Of a stretch of 64,000 bases of DNA, positions 1 through 10,797 are shown piece after piece. Under the pieces are notes generated by a model. The model did no database searches, was not told the origin of the DNA, and was given only the letters and a program-made list of their open reading frames with translations. The stretch's first letter is position 1, and the number at the start of each line of letters is the position of its first letter. The stretch is from Neostapfia colusana (taxonomy: Eukaryota > Streptophyta > Magnoliopsida > Poales > Poaceae): positions 79,186,968-79,250,967 of the forward strand of contig JASWHV010000012.1 in assembly GCA_030760725.1 (NCBI GenBank), written 5' to 3'. The position numbers and the translations under genes were made by a program.

Positions 1-99
1 ATAAATTGGAGTTGGACCCTAAACATCAGAATGAATAATTTAAAGTGGCATAGTAGTACAATGAATAGAATTATTATAAGGTAGTTGATGACTTTTAGT

Positions 100-640
100 C
101 CATTGACAAGCATTGCAAACCGAGGACACACTAGACTCCTTGAGACAAGGCAGATTATGAAGACGTAAAATAGATCGAACTATTTGATAATATGTATGAC
201 CAAACCGAGCATGCCATTGCCACGCCGAGTAGCTAACAAAGGCTTGATGAAGGAACTCGACATCAGACGACTTGAGGGGATAGAGACTAGACTCACACTT
301 TCCTTCTAGAAGCAGCTTCCATGTTGCCCGATCCTTTATAAAATAATACCACGGATAAATTTCAAAAAAGATGTTATTATCACGAGAAAGCTTATGAACT
401 GAGAGAAGATGTTTTGATATTTCAAGAACATGAAGGACATTATAGAGTGCAAGAGGGCGAGCATAGTATTAATAAAAAAAGATCCAGTATGCAAAATTCA
501 CGAACCTGCTCCATTGCCATCTTGCACTGTGTTGCCACCGTGATATTGCTCATGCATGGCAAGTCGATCGAGATCACTCGTGATGTGATAGGTGGCGCCG
601 GTATCAGTATACCAATTGGGATATACCTTGTAGGAGTTTG
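100..640 (-). pseudogene. copia protease and GAG-pre-integrase remnants
   Basis: The minus strand near 570-620 encodes WYTDTGATYHIT, matching the copia aspartic protease active site; the catalytic Asp codon is at about 603-605. Further into pol, 105-230 encodes WHARFGH followed by a C..C pattern (CNACQ), the hallmark of the GAG-pre-integrase domain. The two parts are not in one open frame, so this is a decayed pol. The coding sequence should continue to the left of the window with integrase. Confidence 0.7.
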
Positions 641-689
641 AAGATGCGGGGTCGTCGATGGACCGTCTTCCTAGTACATATCATCCATC

Positions 690-1513
690 TAGTACCAGCA
701 CTTAATGGTGGTTTGGCCGAGTTTGCCGCAAATCTGACATTGGGGGCAGGGGCCACTGCCGCGTCGATCATCACGGGAGGGTGCGCCGCTATGAGAACAC
801 CAGCCACGACCACGGTCACCACGACCATGGCCACAGAAGGAACCACCATGACCCGCAAGTTCGCAGAGACACCGAACTGTAGCTAGAGTTCCTCCTGATG
901 TGGGAGTTGACGAGCCTCGAAGGCAATGAGCTGCGCGAACACATCGTCGAGAGATAGAGCCTCGCTTTTGGTCGTCATGGAGGTGACGAAGGGGTCATAG
1001 TCGGCCGGGAGACCTGCAAGCAAATAAGCGAGCACCTCTTCATCTCAAAGCGGAGCGTCCGCAGTGGCAAGCTCAGTGGTGAGTCCCATAATCTTGTGGA
1101 AGAAGTCGGCTGCAAATAGATTGCACTTCTTGGATGTCGTGACTTCAACACGGATTTGCACCATGCGCGCCTTCATAGAAGAGGCGAATTTCTTCTGGAG
1201 GCAGTACCAAACCTCCTTGGAAGATGTGGTGGTGACGATGTCCCAAATAATTTCCTCGGTCATCGACGAGAGAAGGCCACTAAGCCGCTGCTGGTCTTGA
1301 TCATACCAGCGCTCGTACTCTGGATTGGGTACTTGCTTGACGCAACCAGCCATGGCCTCAGCTACCTTCTTGTTCAGCACGACGTTGGAGCCATCAAGGA
1401 ACCCCATCAGCTTCGAGCTCCGAAGATAGGGCAGGAGCTGAGCACGTCGTAGTAAATAATTGACCTTCGTTTAGTCGTATAGTGATGACTTGATGAATTG
1501 GGATAGGCGCCAT
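690..1513 (-). pseudogene. copia gag (UBN2-type) with zinc knuckle, frameshifted
   Basis: A start codon on the minus strand at 1513 opens a frame beginning MAPIPIHQ. It shifts frame around 1450 and continues with the typical copia gag segment from about 1407 to 1045 (MGFLDGS, then a tract with YDQDQQ and the W..L...F pattern of UBN2 gag domains). Further on, near 690-750, a glycine/arginine-rich tract leads into a knuckle of the form CQICGKLG...C in which the expected histidine is glutamine. Gag would form the virus-like particle and bind element RNA. The frameshift and the lost knuckle histidine show it is not functional. Confidence 0.75.
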
Positions 1514-1540
1514 GGTGGAAGAAGCACATGCAAAAGCCAT

Positions 1541-1596
1541 GGAAAGGTGGAGGAGGAAGAGGAGGAGGAGGAGGAGGAGGAGGAGGAGGAGGAGGA
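1541..1596. repeat. GGA/TCC microsatellite in the copia leader
   Basis: An almost uninterrupted run of GGA (TCC on the element's sense strand) lies between the PBS and the gag start. Sense-strand polypyrimidine tracts in the leader are compatible with a 5' UTR. A glycine-rich open frame here is a by-product of the repeat. Confidence 0.8.
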
Positions 1597-1625
1597 AAAC
1601 GTGGTGGGTATTTAGGATCTTGTTG

Positions 1626-1637
1626 GCTCTATACTAT
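1626..1637 (-). other. Degenerate primer-binding site (tRNA-iMet type) of the copia element
   Basis: The minus strand reads TAGTATAGAGCC directly after the LTR end. The usual plant copia PBS is TGGTATCAGAGC, so this is the same motif with a G-to-A change and one base lost. Confidence 0.5.
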
Positions 1638-1896
1638 GATAGTTTGCATGACGCTTGATGACCACTATGGGTCATGGCGTCTCATATTTATAGGCAGAAT
1701 ACATATAAATGTTACATGTGTTCCAATAATACATGGTCACCTCCTATATATAAATATAGACTGTCATGTATAACATATTATCTACCAAATATACGAGCGA
1801 TGTATATAGTAGTCTATCCACCATACAAAATGTACTAAAGACATATATGACAGTCTATATAGGCTATTAAATATAGATAGACTTCTATTCTTAACA
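1638..1896 (-). repeat. 5' LTR of the copia element
   Basis: On the minus strand the segment begins TGTTAAGAATAG and ends ACTATCA, giving TG...CA ends and about 259 bp, short as is usual for copia. A TATA-like CCTATAAATATGAG lies on the minus strand near 1683-1696. The 3' boundary is set by the PBS-like sequence immediately inside it. The boundaries are by eye, without the second LTR to confirm them. Confidence 0.65.
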
Positions 1897-2379
1897 CCTG
1901 CCACACTCTACAGCCTTAAAACAAGAAAAAACACTCAGATAAAAAAAAGTGAAACAAGGCATTTATCATCTTGGAACTAAATGGGTATCACAAGAACTAG
2001 CCATAGTTATTGAACCTAAAAAGTAACACTAAGAAAGATGCACACTTAGCGCAACAAAACTATTGAACACACACGTCAAATCAAAACAAGCAAAAAATCC
2101 TGAATCTAGAAAGGAACTACTAAACATGGTTGACCCTTAGCACTAGAAAATTACTGAAACCACACATTATATTAATACATGCAATAATTACTTAACCTAG
2201 AAAGGAACTACTAAACAAGGTTAGCCATAGCTCAAAATTTTTTTGAGCACATCATCACATCGAAAAAGGTAACACCATGGGTGGGACCTCATGATAATCT
2301 GCGCATCGACGCGCGTGGTGATGCGAAGGTAGGTGACATGCATCCCTAGCAGGCACTCATACAGTGGGTGCACATGATA
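1897..2379. other. Unassigned AT-rich spacer between copia LTR and element A
   Basis: No open frame or terminal motif is recognisable. A 21-base direct repeat (AGAAAGGAACTACTAAACA core) occurs near 2106 and again near 2199, so a short local duplication is present. It is probably old intergenic or eroded transposon DNA. Confidence 0.5.
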
Positions 2380-2384
2380 TACTC

Positions 2385-3697
2385 TATCTAAGTGTTTCCT
2401 GCGACACTTCCCCCGGTCTGCTCTGGAGTAGCCCGCGGAGGTTCTTTTTCAGGAGGGGCTTAGTGGTTTTGAGCGTTGGAGCACGGTGTGAGATGGACAC
2501 GAGGATTTACGTGGTTCGGGTCGCCAGAGCGTAATACCCTACATGCACAGTGTGATTGTTGTATTGCTTGCGCGTATGATTGTGTGAGGTTGCAGGGTTG
2601 CGAACGCGGAACCCTTTGCCCGAAGGCTGCCCCGATCCTTTTATAGCTCAAGGTCGAGGCAGCTACAATGTGGCACGGGGCTCGATAGGTGGCCCCGCGG
2701 CTGTCCGTACCCTATACATAAGCTAGGGCATTTACAACTATATGTAATGTTGCTGTTGGAGGAGTTAAGGCGCGTCGCCTGCCGTGCCAGGCGCCTCTGA
2801 CCGATGAAGACCCCATCTTGTCACCATGTCTTCTCGCTCTATTGAGCGGCTCTGTGCCGTTGGGTGGCACTGTTCCGCTGTCACACCTCGCCGCCCTGTC
2901 TTGTCACCGTAATGGTGAACAGGCGGAGGACAAAGGCGTGCGCCTTGCACCATGCTTCTAGGGAAGGCGCGAGTATTGAATGAGTGACTAGACGGCGCAC
3001 ATCTTCCTTTACTTTAGAGTCTTTACGGCCCACGACTGGTCATGGGACACGTGGCGGCTCCGGAGCCCTCCTTAGCTGGGATGTCTCGCCCGGAGCTCGG
3101 GGACACGTGGCAGCGCCAGACCTTGCCTCAACTGGGAGGCCAAGTCCAGGGCCCATGACACGTGGTGGCTCCGGAGCCCTTCTTAGCGGGGAGGTCCGGC
3201 CCGGAGCCCGGGGACATGTGGAAGCACCGGACCTTGCCTCAGCGGGGAGGCCAGGTCCCGGGCCAAGTACACGTGGCAGCTCCGAAGTCCTCCTTAGCGA
3301 GGAGGTCCGGCCCGGAGCCCGGGGACATGTGGCAGTGCCGGACCTTGCCTCAGCAGGGAGGCCAGGTCAGGCGCCAAGTACACGTGGTGGCTCCAGAGCC
3401 CTCCTTAGCGGGGAGGTCCCGCCCGGAGCCCGGGGACATGTGGCAGCGCCAGACCTTGCCTCAGCGGGGAGGCCAGGTCTGAGGCCAAGGACACTTGGCG
3501 GTTTTGGAGCCCTCCTTGCGGGGAGGTCCGGCCCGGAGGCCGGGGACACGTGGCAGCGCCGGACCTTGCCTCAGCGGGGAGGCCAGGTCCGGGACCAAGG
3601 ACATGTGGCCGTGTCAGGGCCCGCCTCGATAGGGAGGCGAGCTCTGGTATGTCTTCAACCTTCCACGCGAGGGTACCCGGTCTTGAAGGTACCGACA
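2385..3697 (-). repeat. 3' LTR of element A
   Basis: This is homologous to 8158-9360 from the shared start (AAGTGTTTCCTGCGACAC) to the shared end (GGTACYGACA). A reversed TATA box (CCTTTTATAG) lies at 2637-2646. It holds about one more 115-120 bp array unit than the 5' LTR, which accounts for its extra length (1313 versus 1203 bp). The adjoining inner sequence (GCGGCCCCCGGGGC; purine-rich on the minus strand) is the polypurine-tract side. Confidence 0.85.
3036..3620. repeat. Tandem array (~118 bp unit) in element A 3' LTR
   Basis: About five imperfect units each combine ACACGTGGC, CCGGAGCC, TTAGCGGGGAGGTCC and TTGCCTCAGCGGGGAGGCC. Every half unit carries an ACGTG core. The long open frame crossing it (2984-3925) is a consequence of GC-rich repetition, not a gene. 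Confidence 0.85.
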
Positions 3698-4084
3698 GCG
3701 GCCCCCGGGGCTATCTCGGAGGAGTCAGCGAGCCCGCGGGTGGTGCCTCCATCTCTTTCGTGTGGTGGTCCTCTGATCTTGCCTTGGGGAGACACCAGCT
3801 CCAGACCCTTTGGAGACACCAGCCTTGGGGGTCCGAGAGTGGTCCCCTGGGAATCCTGGTGTTCAGAACCGACCCCCCCGGACCGGAGCCCTGTGTCCTG
3901 CACAAACACTAGAAGAAAGGGGTAATTGTGCCGTGTAGTTGTATTTTCTCTGCCTGCTAGCTACATTACGGCTTATCATCCTTGACTAAGCTACGGGACC
4001 TGGACAATTCAGTGTAGTAGTATCTGGACCATGGTTACTAGCTTTCCCAGGGTGGCGTGCCATCCGGGTCCCCAGCACTTGGTT

Positions 4085-5225
4085 GTTGCGCTGAAGAGGC
4101 AGAGTGTGCACGCTTAGGGTACAGGACCAGACTAAGCAGGCTACACATCCTGGACCTCCCGCTGACATGGCATTCCGAAGGGGGGCGTCCTTCTGGCACC
4201 ACGGGACCCGAGCAGGAAGGTAACCAAGGGGGTTCGGACACAACACAGGTGCCTCAAGCGTTTCCGCCTTCTAGCAGGACGACATAATTTTGGCCAAGAG
4301 CGAGACAGAGAAAGACAACTATGTACACGTCGAGTGGAATGAAAAAAATATATGCAAGCTTGAAAGGAAAGTTGTAAAAATATAGACGTGCATAAGGTAC
4401 CCGAGGGAAGTTTGACCCTTGTCTTCGGCTTGCTGTAGCTGGTGCTCCGAGTCTTCTGCACGCCGCCGCAGAGGTCCGATGTCCATTGGACGAGGCATGA
4501 CGTCAGCATCGGCCCCCCTAGGAGGTTCAAGACACCAAGGACCTATGTGAACCTGTGGGCATGACAGAAAGAGGGAGTAGTCGTGCTCTCTGTTCACTCC
4601 TCCTTGTTTGGTAGCTTTACTGTGGCTTACGATTCTCAGCCGAGCTACTGGGCTTGGGTAATTCGATGTGGGTCGTCTAGGATATGGTTAAAGCCTTGCT
4701 CGGGGGTATGAGCCGTCCGGTTCCCCGGTACCGAGCTGTAGTGCTGGAGAGGCAGGGTGTGCACGCTAGGGGTACGAAACCAGGCATAGCAGGCTACACA
4801 CCCTGGACCTCCCCCTGGCGTAAGCCTTTCAAGGGAGGGACTATTCGGCGCCATAGGGCCCCTGAGCAGTGAGACAACCACAGGACCCCGGGTACGCCAC
4901 GGGTACCTCAAGAAGACCTGCTTGTAGAAGGATAGCACAACTCTTGATACGGTTGAACATAGGAAAAAGTGTCTGGCCACATGGTCGGAGCAGTATGGAA
5001 AGAAAGCACGTAAAGTATATTGGGGCAATGTCCGGGATCCGGTTACTTTTCTTGTCCGTAGGCATGTTCTTTCCAGCCTCCAAGTACTCAGTTGTAGCGC
5101 AGGGGAGGTAGGATGTGCACGCTAGGGGTACAGAACCAGGCATAGCAGGCTACACACACTGGACCTCCCGCGGGTGTTAACCTTTCAACGAGGAGACCTT
5201 TCGGCACCATGGGACATAGGACAAG
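4085..5225. repeat. Diverged non-coding repeats in element A interior
   Basis: Three related blocks (about 4085-4235, 4738-4875 and 5093-5222) share GCAGAGTGTGCACGC, GGTACA..ACCAG.C, AGCAGGCTACACA and GGACCTCCC, followed by CACC..GGGAC. Related blocks appear in element D near 26010-26260. No coding frame is conserved. This is a structured 3' non-coding region of the family. Confidence 0.7.
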
Positions 5226-5663
5226 TATGTGAGACAAGCTCCGGACATGCCATTTATAGTTGATATGCATGAACAAGCACAAACTATAAAGAAGGTACGC
5301 AGGGTAGGATAACTTTTCTTATTTCTAGCTTCCTTTGGGTGATAAGAGGAAACAGGCCGTGCAAGAAGGCAGCGACCTGCCCTGGATGACAAGAGTAGCA
5401 GGACCCTTCCGGGGCTTAGTTGTTCTAAGCGTTGTTCCTAGACACTATGATACCTTTACAAAGAAAGAGAAAAAGAAAAAAAACTATCACTGCGTTAAGG
5501 ATAGAACTTACAGAGGTGTTCCATATTCCGTGGCTTGGACAGAGATACCCATCGCCCGCGGCTAGGCGGGTGCACCTTGGATTGTCTACTCTGCGCATAC
5601 CATTGCCAGAGCGTTCTGCGGTATGGTGCATTTCAAACAGTCTCTAGCCACATTGCCTCATTG

Positions 5664-5811
5664 ACGAGGTTGATTTCTTCACGCAGAAGCTGGTTCTGCG
5701 TGGCTTTGTCGTGTTTCTGGACGTCAGGTGAGCCCCTGGCATGTTCTAGGGGGAGGGCGGCCTCGACCCCCTACATCAATGCAAGAAGGTGTTTTCCCTT
5801 GTCGCACGACG
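5664..5811. repeat. Direct repeat copy 1 flanking the pol relic
   Basis: This is about 148 bp, from GAGGTTGATTTCTTC to GTCGCACGACGG, repeated at 6340-6489 in the same orientation with scattered mismatches. Both copies include the phrase GTGAGCCCCTGGCATGTTCT. Confidence 0.8.
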
Positions 5812-5825
5812 GCATCCAGGAGAGC

Positions 5826-6362
5826 TGTTGGCCAGTAGAAGCCATGCCGAAAGGCTCTACCGACCAGCGTGTGGGACGAAGAGTGGTTGTCGCACTCGCC
5901 TCCCTCGATCTCTGTGAGCAGTTCGCAGCCCTCGTCCCGGGTTATGCACCACAATAGGACGTTGTCGGCGCCATGCCGGTAGAGATCCTCATCTACCAGT
6001 GTGTATCTCTTAGCCATACAAACGATCCGTTCAGCGGATACATGTTCATCGGGAACGAGATTGTCCTTCAAGTAGGCGCGGATCTCTGTGATCCATGCAT
6101 CAGGTCCTACTTGAGCTTCTGGATCTTGGGCGCCGGGTCGCACGGAGTCCTCGGTGACGCATATGATCATCTACGAGCGCCATTGTTGCAGGGCCGCCGG
6201 AACTGCCAGCTTCGAGGTGCTGGACTCACCCCCTTCGCCTGGTTCGGCAGGCCACGTTGTTAAACGCAACAACTTCCTTTCAAAGACACCTTCGGGGACC
6301 GGAGCCCATGCAAAGGCTTTTGTTGAAAGGTCATCTGCCACGAGGTTGATTTCTTCATGCAA
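5826..6362 (-). pseudogene. Element A pol relic: RNase H/integrase linker and H2C2 zinc-binding part
   Basis: The minus strand from 6362 encodes a linker (PVPEGVFERKLLRL) that in gypsy polyproteins sits between RNase H and integrase. From 6170 it continues with WITEIRAYLKDN and DLYRHGADNVLLWCI, then the H.....H half of the integrase zinc finger (NHSSSHTLVGRAFRHGFYWPTAL). The C..C half and the DDE core are missing. The fragment lies between two copies of a 148 bp direct repeat. It is a non-functional pol remnant in an otherwise gag-only element. Confidence 0.75.
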
Positions 6363-6489
6363 ACGCTGGCTCTGTGTGGCTTCGTCATATGTCTATATGT
6401 CGGGTGAGCCCCTGGCATGTTCTGGGGGGGAGGGTGGCCTCGACCCCCTACACCAATGTAAGAGAACATTTTCCCTTATCGCACGACGG
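6340..6489. repeat. Direct repeat copy 2 flanking the pol relic
   Basis: This is the partner of 5664-5811. The 528 bp between the copies holds most of the integrase-side coding relic; the linker part also reads into this copy, so the relic and the repeat overlap slightly. Confidence 0.8.
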
Positions 6490-6506
6490 AGGGAGGGATT
6501 GCCTGG

Positions 6507-8100
6507 CTAGGCGTAGAGCGTCTTGCGTCGCTCGTTGTGGTCCCTAGAGTCGGAGTCAGAGTGGCCGTACACGACTTTCAACGCCCTCTCGGCGTCTTGA
6601 TACTCCAAACCGTGCTGAGCGCCGTCCTGAGGTTTGGCCTTTTGCTTGCCCTCCCGCTGACAGAAGGGTGCACCATCTTGGCGTGGCCCCTGCTGTTGCA
6701 GCTCACGGTAGTATTCCGCAAGCTTCTTGATCTCGCAGCAATCGTTAGGGCCATGGCTGTCGGTGTTGTGTACCGGGCACCACTGACTATCATCACCAAC
6801 GGACGACGGCCACGGGCACTTGTCTGGGCACGAGGCCCAGCCCCCTCCGGCCGCTACTAGAGCGGCAGTGGGTGCCCCACCCACATGCTTGTTCCTGCCT
6901 CCAGTCTTGTTCTTCTTGCTGCTGCTCTACGCTACGGCTCCAGTGGTGGACCCACTGGCCTTCCCCTTGCCAGGCGGTGTATGCCAGTTGCAGCCCTCTG
7001 CGGCCCTGGCGCACTTGTCCGCCAAGCTGAAGAGCTTCGAGATGTTTTGCACGTCGTGCGTGGCCAGCTTCTTGAGCATCTTCTTATCTCTTACGCCCGT
7101 CCTTAAGGCAACTACCACAGATACGCTTGAGATACGAGGTATGGTGTTCCTAACCTAAGAGAAACGTTGGATGAAGGAGCACAACGACTCTCCTGGTTGT
7201 TGTTGTAGGGCGTGGAGGTCGGCCTCCGTGCCCGACCGGGTGTAGGAACTCCCAAAGTTGGTCGTGAACTGACGGCACAACTCTTCCCAGGAGGTTATAG
7301 ACTCCTGGGGCAAGTTCATGAGCCATGACCGGGCTGACCCGGTCAAGGCCATGGGGAAATAGTTGGCCATGATGGTCTCATCACCTCCTGCAGCTAGGAT
7401 GGTTGTGGAGTAGATCTGCAGGAACTCGACGGGGTTGAATGCCCCGTCGAACTTCTGCGGCAAGTGTGGCTGGAACTTACGCGGCCATACTGCCATACAA
7501 AGGTACGGGGCTAGAGCCATGCAGCATCCCACTGAGCCTGTCGAGACGGGATTCTAGCCCATGTAGATGGGGCACATGGCACCCGGGGTACCATACGCCT
7601 CCTCGAGGTTGCGACGCCGCTCGCGCTGTCGCTCGATGGTGGTGCGACCATTTTCTTTCCGACGGCGGCAGTCCAACTCGACTCTGAGTTATGTGGTGGA
7701 TAGCCTGGACGTCGCCGTTGAGTGGGTTGCCGCCGTCCTGGTCGGCAGCTGTACTGGCTCTGGTCGCCGTCTCTAGTGGCTCAACGAGTTGAGCGCAGCG
7801 ACGACCAGGTGATCGATGTCATTGTGCCACTGCTCTGCAGCGGAACGGGGAATCTCCCGCGCTCGGGTGGTTTTGGAGGAGCACGCAAGCTGCCAGCAGC
7901 GCACTCTTTGGGCTGGCTTCGGTCGGTGCTTGCGACGCCGTGGCAACCGAAGGCCATTGGGTGCCAGCGGGCACCGTCGCTGTAGGGCCTGCCACCGGCG
8001 TAGTTGGTCCCACTCTGGAACGGGATGAGGCTTCCTGCTCCCTCTGCTTCTGGCAGCGCGAGGGGCGGGAACAGCCTCCGAGAGAGTGGATTTTCACCAT
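6507..8100 (-). pseudogene. Element A gag, frameshifted and interrupted
   Basis: The start is placed at 8100 (MVKIHS), by analogy with the D gag start (MTKLPS) 58 bp inside its LTR. After a broken stretch (7820-7533) the best conserved part is 7532-7155, with WPRKFQPHLPQKFDG, then RSWLMNLPQ and LCRQF, a Ty3/gypsy gag core. An in-frame stop follows, then the frame continues at 7118-6927 and 6884-6507. The last part holds a knuckle of pattern C-x2-H-x4-H-x4-C (CPVH...SH...C). The product would be a particle-forming, RNA-binding protein. It is clearly a pseudogene. Confidence 0.8.
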
Positions 8101-8142
8101 CGTGAGCTTCACGAATAACTTCAAAAACCAGGAAGCCCCCCT

Positions 8143-8157
8143 TCCTGGCGCGCCAAA
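8143..8157 (-). other. PBS region of element A
   Basis: The minus strand reads TTTGGCGCGCCAGGA directly after the LTR end. The identical block follows the D 5' LTR, and a near match (TTTGGCGTGCCAGG) follows the C LTR. Its position marks it as the primer-binding region; I do not assign the tRNA. Confidence 0.65.
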
Positions 8158-8410
8158 TGTCAAAGTGTTTCCTGCGACACTACCCCCGGTCTGCTCTAGA
8201 GCAGCCCACGGTGGTTCTTCTTTAGGAGGGGCTTAGTGGTTTTGAGCGTCGGAGCACGGTGGCGAGATGAACACGAGGATTTACGTGGTTTGGGCCGCCG
8301 AAACGTAATACCCTACATCCATGGTGTGATTGTTGTATTGCTTGCGCGTATGAGTGTGTGAGGTTGCAGGGTTGCGAACGCGGAACCCTTTGCCTCGAGT
8401 CTGCCCCGGT

Positions 8411-8420
8411 CCTTTTATAG
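8411..8420 (-). promoter_or_regulatory. TATA box in element A 5' LTR
   Basis: The minus strand reads CTATAAAAGG, a consensus plant TATA box, about 250 bp before the inner LTR end. The same box is present in LTRs of D, H and C, which supports a conserved promoter position. Confidence 0.7.
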
Positions 8421-8816
8421 ACCAAGGCCAGGGCAGTTACAATATGGCTCAGGGCCCGACACGTGGCCCCGCGGCTGTCCATACCCTATACATGATCTAG
8501 AGAATTTACAACTATATGTAATGTCGCTATTGGAGGAGTTAAGGCACGCGGCTTGCCACGTCGGACGCCTCTGACCGATGAAGACCCCGTATTGTCACCG
8601 TGTCTTCTCGCTCTGCTGAGCGACTCTGTGTTGTTGGGCGGCACTGTTCCGCTGTCACGCCTCGCCACCCTGTCTTGTCACCATAATGGTGAAAAGGCAG
8701 AGGAGAGAGGCGTGCGCATTGCACCATGCTTTTGGGGAAGGCGTGAGTCTTGAATGGGCGATTGGATGGTGCATGTCTTCCTTTACTTCAGAATCTTTAT
8801 GGCCCACGACTGGTCA

Positions 8817-9290
8817 TGAGACACGTGGCGGTTCCGGAGCCCTCCTTAGCGGGGAGGTCTGGCCTGGAGCCCGGGGACACGTGGCAGCGCCGGACCTTGC
8901 CTCAACGGGGAGGCCAGGTCAGGGGCCAAGGACACGTGGTGGCTCCGTAGCCCTCCTTAGCGGGGAGGTCCAGCCCGGAGCCCGAGGACACGTGCCAGTG
9001 CCAGACCTTGCCTCAGCGGGGAGGCCAGGTCCAGGGCCAAGGACACGTGGCGGCTCCGGAGCCCTCTTTAGCGGGGAGGTCCGGCTCGGACCAGGGGACA
9101 CGTGGCGGCGCCGGACCTTGCCTCAGTGGGGAGGCTAGGTCTGGGGCCAAGGACACATGGCGGCTTGAGAGCTCTCCTTTGCGGGGAGGTCTGGCCTGGA
9201 GCCCGGGGACACGTGGCAGCGCCGGACCTTGCCTCAGCGAGGAGGCCAGGTCCGGGGACAAGGACACGTGGCTGTGCCAGGGCCCGCCTC
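8817..9290. repeat. Tandem array (~118 bp unit) in element A 5' LTR
   Basis: This has the same unit as the 3036-3620 array but about four copies. It lies upstream of the TATA box in the direction of transcription, in U3. ACACGTGGC matches the ABRE/G-box consensus. Confidence 0.85.
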
Positions 9291-9365
9291 GACAGAGAGG
9301 TGAGGTATGGAATGTCTTCAACCATCCACGCGGGGGTACCTGGTCTTGAGGGTACTGACATCCTC

Positions 9366-9441
9366 CTCCCCCCCCGACACCTCCCCCAACGCCAGCACCT
9401 AAGTCGGGGTTCACCACAGCCGCCATGGGCGCCACCGCGTC
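9366..9441. other. Short spacer between element A and LTR H
   Basis: 76 bp of C-rich sequence with no recognised feature. It should be the flank into which A inserted. Confidence 0.4.
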
Positions 9442-10797
9442 TGTCGGTACCCTGCAGACCGGGTTCCCCCGCGTGGAGGGTTGAAGACAGCCCAGACCCC
9501 GCCTCCTTGTTGAGGCGGGTGCTGGTATGGCCACGTGTCCTTGGCCTCGGGGTCGGCCCGGGGATGTCACGTGTGGCTAGGCTATGGAGCCGACACTTTC
9601 CCTTGGCCCCGGACCAAGCCTCCCGCCGAGGTGAGGTCCGGAGCCGCCATGTGTATTTGGGCTCCGAACCTCCTCCCTGCTGAGGAGGGCTCCGAAGCCG
9701 ACATGTGCCCTTGGCCCCAGACCAAGCCTCCCCGCCAAGGTGAGGTCCGGAGCTTCCATGTGTATCTAGGCTCTGAATCTCCTCCCCGCTAAAGAGGGCT
9801 CCGGAGCCAACACGTGCCCTTAGCCCCGGACCAAGCCTCCCCGCTAAGGTGAGGTCCGGAGATGCCACGTGTATCTGGGCTCTGAACCTCCTCCCCGCTG
9901 AGGAGAGCTCCGGAGCCGACACGTACTCTTGGCCCCAGACCAAACCTCCCCACTGAGGTGAGGTCTGGAGCTGCCATGTGTATCTGGGATCTGAACTTCC
10001 TCCCCACCGAGGAGGGCTCTAGAGAAGACACGTGCCCTTGGCCCTGGACCAAGCCTCCCGGCTGAGGTGAGATCCGGAGCTTCCACGTGTATCTGTGCTC
10101 TAAACCTCCTCCCCGCTGAGGAGGGCTCCAGAGCCACCACGTGTCCAACGATCCATCATGGGCCGTGGGTCGAAGAAGTCAAGAAGGGAGTGTGCTGTCT
10201 GTCCATGCATTCAAGGCCCACGTCTTCTCCAAAAGCATGGCGCACTACGCACGCCTGTGTCCACCGCCGATTCGCCATTACGGTGACAAGACAAAGCGGC
10301 AAGGTGTGACAGCCGCACAGTGCCACCTAGCGCAGCGAGAGGACGCGGAGATAAGACGGCGTCTTAATCATCACCTGCTATGTGGTCAGAGGTGCTCATA
10401 GCGCTAGGCAGCGAGACTTAATTTCTCCGCCAACCTCTCTACTCATAGCTGCAAATACCCTATCTCATGTATAGGGATCAGACATCCTCGGGCCACCTGT
10501 CGGGCCCCGGTCCACATTGTAACCACTCCGGACTTGGACTATAAAAGGACTGGGGTGTCCACCCGAGAAAGGGTTCGCAATCCTCCAAACTCACACACAC
10601 ATACGCGCAAGCAATACAACAATCACCCCCATGGACGTAGGGTTTTACGCTCCGGCGACCCGAACCACGTAAACCTCGGTGTTCACCCTCTTGCTCAGGC
10701 TTGATCACTCTAGGGACGTTCAGCTCCTCCAATCAAAGAACCTCCGTGGGCTGCTCCTGAAGCAAACCAGGGTAAGTGTCATTGCAACACTTCGACA
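9442..10797 (+). repeat. LTR H (solo or truncated), plus orientation
   Basis: It starts TGTCGGTACCCTGCAGACC and ends AACACTTCGACA, matching the start and end of the LTR of element C. It holds an array of about five 110-120 bp units with ACACGTG cores (9590-10140), then a TATA box (CTATAAAAGG, 10539-10548). No PBS follows the inner end, as one would expect for a solo LTR. The flanks (GCGTC and TCCAT) do not match, so it may be a 3' LTR of a deleted element or have rearranged since insertion. Confidence 0.75.
10539..10548 (+). promoter_or_regulatory. TATA box in LTR H
   Basis: CTATAAAAGG lies downstream of the ACGTG array, in the same context (ACTTGGACTATAAAAGGAC) as the TATA box of element C. 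Confidence 0.65.

Larger units (their letters stand above)
1..1896 (-). mobile_element. Ty1/copia retrotransposon, 5' portion (cut by window edge)
   Basis: Read on the minus strand, this segment runs LTR, degenerate primer-binding site, gag with a CCHC-like knuckle, protease with a DTGA active site, then the start of pol with a GAG-pre-integrase signature. That order, with integrase expected before RT, is diagnostic of Ty1/copia. The element enters from the left edge, so integrase, RT, RNase H and the 3' LTR lie outside the window. Reading frames are broken by frameshifts, so it is a relic. No target-site duplication can be tested because only one end is visible. Confidence 0.85.
2385..9360 (-). 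mobile_element. Element A: non-autonomous gypsy-like LTR retrotransposon (gag only)
   Basis: Two direct LTRs (2385-3697 and 8158-9360) flank a 4.5 kb interior read on the minus strand. A GGCGCGCCAAA block, the PBS side of this family, abuts the right LTR, so the right LTR is the 5' one. Candidate 5 bp target duplications TACTC (2380-2384) and TCCTC (9361-9365) differ at one base. The interior holds a broken gag, a small integrase-side fragment and about 2 kb of non-coding diverged repeats. RT, RNase H and the integrase core are absent, so mobilisation needed a helper. The gag and LTR plan closely resembles element D. Confidence 0.85.
8158..9360 (-). repeat. 5' LTR of element A
   Basis: On the element's sense strand it starts TGTCAGTACC and ends CTTTGACA. 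It carries the ABRE-like tandem array first (U3), then a TATA box, then the R/U5 part next to the PBS block. Confidence 0.85.

Noticed and set aside
2984..3925. 313-codon open frame with internal repeats
   Set aside because: It lies in the LTR array of element A. The periodic peptide reflects GC-rich tandem repeats and similar frames occur on both strands and in other LTRs.
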